Assembly (NCBI GenBank): GCA_902478765.1
Contig: CABSMN010000048.1
Location: 1-7,468, forward strand
Origin: an uncultured Collinsella sp.
Lineage (GTDB): Bacteria; Actinomycetota; Coriobacteriia; Coriobacteriales; Coriobacteriaceae
Direction: 5' to 3'
Length of the DNA stretch: 7,468 bases
The position numbers were made by a program, and so were the translations under genes. Positions within the stretch are counted from its first letter, which is position 1; every line of letters begins with the position of its first letter. The notes beneath the pieces are model-generated. The model was not told the origin of the DNA and did not search any database. It worked only from the letters and a program-made list of their open reading frames with translations. Shown here piece after piece: positions 6,084 to 7,468 of this stretch.

Positions 6084-6518
6084 TTACAAAAGCTCGGCCT
6101 TGATGGTGGGACTTTCTGCGAGCTGCTCGGCTGCCTTTTCGTCGGAGCTGTCGAGTGCTGCCAGGCTGCGGTAGACCCACTCGTTGACCTGGGTGTTCTT
6201 GACGCCTGCGGTCTGCATAAGGGCGCCTACCTCGCGGATTGCTGCGAGCAGATCGGCTTTGGGACCCGCGAGCTCGACCTCGATGCCGTGGTAGGCGGTC
6301 ACGCCACGGTTCTCGCTCACGTGGTCGATAAAGCCCTCGACGGTCTCAAGCTGCTGGGCGAGAGCTGCATCATCGGCAGCGTCCAGCGCGACGAGTGCGT
6401 TCGATACCGTGAGAGCGGGATGTCCGCAGGGGACAAAGCCTTCGATGACATCCATGGCTTCGGTAATGGTTGAGCCCAGGCCTGCGAGGGCATTGACGAG
6501 TTGCTGCTTGGTATCCAT
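6084..6518 (-). CDS. Hypothetical acidic helical protein with a weak internal repeat
   Basis: I do not recognise a family for this 144-residue protein. The start is supported by GAAAGGA on the minus strand (6524-6530), 5 nt from the ATG, and by a start MDTKQQL free of signal-peptide features. It is predicted to be soluble and mostly alpha-helical, rich in Ala, Leu, Glu and Asp, with a single Cys31 in VPCGHP. Two stretches about 77 residues apart look alike, LVALDAADDAALAQQLE (42-58) and LAALDSSDEKAAEQLAE (119-135), which suggests a duplicated helical hairpin. The gene converges on the toxin gene and is divergent from ssrA with its own promoter, so it is probably monocistronic. Nothing ties it functionally to its neighbours. 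Confidence 0.8.
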   Translation of the reverse strand: MDTKQQLVNALAGLGSTITEAMDVIEGFVPCGHPALTVSNALVALDAADDAALAQQLETVEGFIDHVSENRGVTAYHGIEVELAGPKADLLAAIREVGALMQTAGVKNTQVNEWVYRSLAALDSSDEKAAEQLAESPTIKAELL

Positions 6519-6554
6519 AACGGTCCTTTCGACGGGTCAATTTTGCTTGGCGAA

Positions 6555-6582
6555 AATATACGTGACGCGTTCGGTGGCAAAA
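6555..6582 (-). promoter_or_regulatory. Candidate promoter of the hypothetical minus-strand gene
   Basis: Read on the minus strand, TTTTGC (6582 to 6577) is followed after 16 nt by TATATT (6560 to 6555), a good -10 box with a modest -35. Transcription would begin near 6548, leaving about 30 nt of leader before the ATG. Confidence 0.5.
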
Positions 6583-6650
6583 GTGCGAAGTATGGTGCAC
6601 ATTAGGGTCTTCACAGCTCGTGCATAGAGCAGCTGTCTGCCTTTAGAACG

Positions 6651-6659
6651 TGGTAAGAT
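6651..6659 (+). promoter_or_regulatory. Extended -10 promoter candidate for ssrA
   Basis: TGGTAAGAT combines a TGn extension with TAAGAT (6654-6659). No convincing -35 is seen at 17 nt. A start near 6666 would give a precursor with about 92 nt ahead of mature tmRNA, removed by RNase P as for other tmRNAs. An inverted repeat ACAGCT/AGCTGT (6613-6618, 6631-6636) lies just upstream. No better promoter is visible closer to the mature 5' end. Confidence 0.45.
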
Positions 6660-6666
6660 AGCTATC

Positions 6667-6734
6667 CACGAGCGGGGTTCACCCCGCGTGTTCCTTGAAA
6701 AGTCGACGGTTATCGGGTGTTTGCAGGCCCGATA
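6667..6734 (+). other. Two hairpins in the ssrA 5' leader
   Basis: GCGGGG-TTCA-CCCCGC (6672-6687) is extended by CAC/GTG across a 2-nt bulge (6667-6690). TATCGGG (6711-6717) pairs perfectly with CCCGATA (6728-6734). No long T-run follows either stem, so they are not standard terminators. They may be leader structures, processing signals or a small separate transcript. The 239 nt between the hypothetical gene and ssrA hold no credible protein-coding gene. Confidence 0.35.
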
Positions 6735-6757
6735 CCATCCAGACTTTCCCGACATCC

Positions 6758-7121
6758 GGGGGCGACTGGTTTCGACACGATAGCTCTGAGAGAGGAAGCA
6801 AGCCGAGGTCTCCTCGCCTCGTTAAACAGGGGTACCGTCAAATTGAATTGACAACAACTCTTCTTTTGAGCCTATGGCTCTCGCTGCTTAGTTTATAGCG
6901 GCGCGTCAACCCGGTGATTTCCCCGACACCGGCGCGACGTCATTTTAGGGGAATGCTCCTGCGCACGTAATCGGTATGGCGCAGGCTAAGACCGAACCGG
7001 TTAGGACGCCGCGAGCGTGTCGCTGCGCGCAAAGCGTCCGAGACTAAACCAGCGACTGAGCTTGGAGATGCCAATCAGGGGGCTTTCGTGGACCGGAGTT
7101 CGATTCTCCGCGCCTCCACCA
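6758..7121 (+). ncRNA. ssrA: Transfer-messenger RNA (tmRNA)
   Basis: This 364-nt gene encodes tmRNA, which with SmpB rescues ribosomes stalled on broken mRNAs and tags the product for proteolysis. The 5' end GGGGGCG (6758-6764) followed by ACTGGTTTCGACA is the classic tmRNA start. It pairs with CGCCTCC (7111-7117) as acceptor stem, including the G3-U70 wobble (6760/7115) recognised by alanyl-tRNA synthetase. The T-arm is CGGAG-TTCGATT-CTCCG (7094-7110), and the 3' ACCA is encoded. The tag reading frame ends GCT CTC GCT GCT TAG. GC-rich stem-loops between 6900 and 7040 fit the pseudoknot region. It is one-piece and complete. ssrA 3' ends are common integration sites for mobile elements, which matters for the repeats just downstream. 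Confidence 0.97.
6850..6891 (+). other. tmRNA proteolysis-tag reading frame
   Basis: The frame that ends in ALAA and TAG reads D-N-N-S-S-F-E-P-M-A-L-A-A from GAC at 6850. The codon before GAC is ATT, and the one before that is TGA, so the resume codon can only be ATT (6847), GAC (6850) or a later codon. None of these early codons is the usual alanine GCN. The C-terminal ALAA is the standard ClpXP/ClpAP recognition signal. Confidence 0.7.
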
Positions 7122-7129
7122 ATAGTTAC

Positions 7130-7163
7130 AGGCAGGTAGATACTTATCTCTACCTGCCTTTTT
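7130..7163 (+). terminator. Intrinsic terminator of ssrA
   Basis: AGGCAGGTAGA (7130-7140) pairs perfectly over 11 bp with TCTACCTGCCT (7149-7159). An 8-nt loop separates the arms, and the T-run (7159-7163) starts at the last base of the stem. It lies 8 nt after the encoded CCA end. Confidence 0.95.
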
Positions 7164-7177
7164 ATTTCTAATTTGTA

Positions 7178-7224
7178 CCGCGGAGAATCGAACTCTATGC
7201 AGGGCGCGGGCGTAAAGCAAACGC
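7178..7224 (+). repeat. 47-bp direct repeat, copy 1, with inverted ssrA T-arm sequence
   Basis: This block matches 7388-7434 at 46 of 47 positions (C at 7218 against A at 7428). Its first part, 7179-7195, is the exact reverse complement of 17 nt in the ssrA T-arm and acceptor (GAGTTCGATTCTCCGCG, 7096-7112). The rest has no counterpart in ssrA. Confidence 0.9.
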
Positions 7225-7310
7225 GAAGCGTTTGTAGCGAGCGGGCGAGGACGCCGGCAGGCGGCCGAAGCCGGTGCGGGTTCGCGAAGCGAACACGCGG
7301 ATTCTCCGCG
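7179..7310. repeat. Hairpin-rich element bounded by 11-bp inverted repeats
   Basis: CGCGGAGAATC (7179-7189) is the exact reverse complement of GATTCTCCGCG (7300-7310), so the two ends could pair. Inside are CAAACGC-GAA-GCGTTTG (7218-7234), CGGC-CGAA-GCCG (7262-7273) and GTTCGC-GAA-GCGAAC (7280-7294), three stems with GAA-containing loops. It looks like a repetitive extragenic or small non-autonomous element. Open frames here encode only tRNA-like junk peptides, and I see no gene between 7164 and 7447. Confidence 0.6.
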
Positions 7311-7387
7311 CAAAGCCCCAACCCAAAACAGATGTGCTGCCGATGGTATTTCAGCTAGCCATGCCCAGCACCAACGGATTCCCCCAC

Positions 7388-7434
7388 CCGCGGAGAATCG
7401 AACTCTATGCAGGGCGCGGGCGTAAAGAAAACGC
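7388..7434 (+). repeat. 47-bp direct repeat, copy 2
   Basis: This is the second copy of the block at 7178-7224, offset by exactly 210 bp. The match stops at 7435, where the first copy continues into its GAA hairpin and this one does not. The contig ends 34 bp later. The segment between the element and this copy (7311-7387) shows no recognisable feature. Confidence 0.9.
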
Positions 7435-7447
7435 CTCAGTGACGCAG

Positions 7448-7468
7448 CTGCCTCTTATACACATCTGA
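7448..7468 (+). other. Residual Nextera transposon adapter (artefact)
   Basis: CTGCCTCTTATACACATCT (7448-7466) differs at one base from the Nextera mosaic-end reverse complement CTGTCTCTTATACACATCT. The final GA agrees with the read-1 adapter continuation. This is library DNA, not genome, and any open frame running into it is false. Confidence 0.93.

Noticed and set aside
7178..7250. A possible tRNA gene on the minus strand, suggested by the T-arm-like sequence
   Set aside because: Only the T-arm and part of an acceptor strand are present. No anticodon arm, D-arm or matching 5' acceptor strand can be drawn.
7001..7358. Open frames on both strands across the ssrA 3' end and the repeat element
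   Set aside because: They encode RRGESNSGP-like peptides that arise from translating tRNA-type T-arm sequence. They overlap ssrA, a terminator and repeats, and have no ribosome binding site.
7274..7468. Open frame running to the right edge
   Set aside because: Its last codons are adapter sequence and the rest is repeat DNA.

Overview
The window looks like chromosomal DNA from a GC-rich, anaerobic Gram-positive gut bacterium, most likely a Coriobacteriia member such as Collinsella. The basis is strong G/C preference at third codon positions, AAGGGAG-type ribosome binding sites, Collinsella-like protein sequences and an actinobacterial-style tmRNA. The taxon is inferred by recognition, not by a search. 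The last 21 bases match the Nextera transposon mosaic end with one mismatch. The window is therefore probably a whole contig, and its right edge is a sequencing-library artefact.

Layout, left to right. (1) 1-2481: two back-to-back ABC-transporter genes. The first is cut by the left edge and only its ATPase domain remains. The second is a complete membrane-plus-ATPase half-transporter. Sequence details (DEATAFADPENE in the first ATPase, a Trp-containing tail) resemble the IrtA/IrtB and YbtP/YbtQ heterodimers that import ferric siderophores. (2) 2482-2676: a regulatory gap with a hairpin, a promoter carrying a perfect TTGACA, a 20-bp near-palindrome whose half-sites equal the DtxR/IdeR half-site AGGTTAG, and a structured leader. 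(3) 2677-5016: a small glycine-rich hydrophobic protein and a P1B-type ATPase. The ATPase has YSCAL in place of the CPx metal-binding motif, no CxxC, and an N-terminal IPGRTR motif. This is the pattern of the P1B-6 ATPase FezB, which builds ferrosomes (membrane-bounded iron-storage organelles), so the pair is a candidate minimal fez operon. With the transporter pair next door, the left two thirds of the window reads as an iron acquisition and storage locus.

(4) 5044-6074: a strong terminator, then a compact toxin-antitoxin operon. A RelB/DinJ-like ribbon-helix-helix antitoxin overlaps by 4 nt a PIN-domain toxin. The promoter is bracketed by three GCTAGC operator half-sites, and a very strong hairpin closes the operon. 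(5) 6084-6518, minus strand: a helical acidic protein of unknown function with a weak internal repeat, convergent with the toxin gene.

(6) 6651-7163: ssrA (tmRNA) with an extended -10 promoter, a leader containing two hairpins, the complete tRNA-like domain with encoded CCA, a tag ending in ALAA, and an intrinsic terminator. The tag has no conventional GCN resume codon. (7) 7164-7447: non-coding DNA with a 47-bp direct repeat (one mismatch, 210 bp apart). The repeat starts with an inverted copy of 17 nt from the ssrA T-arm/acceptor. The first copy opens a hairpin-rich element bounded by 11-bp inverted repeats. This may be an ssrA-derived repeat or an integration scar.
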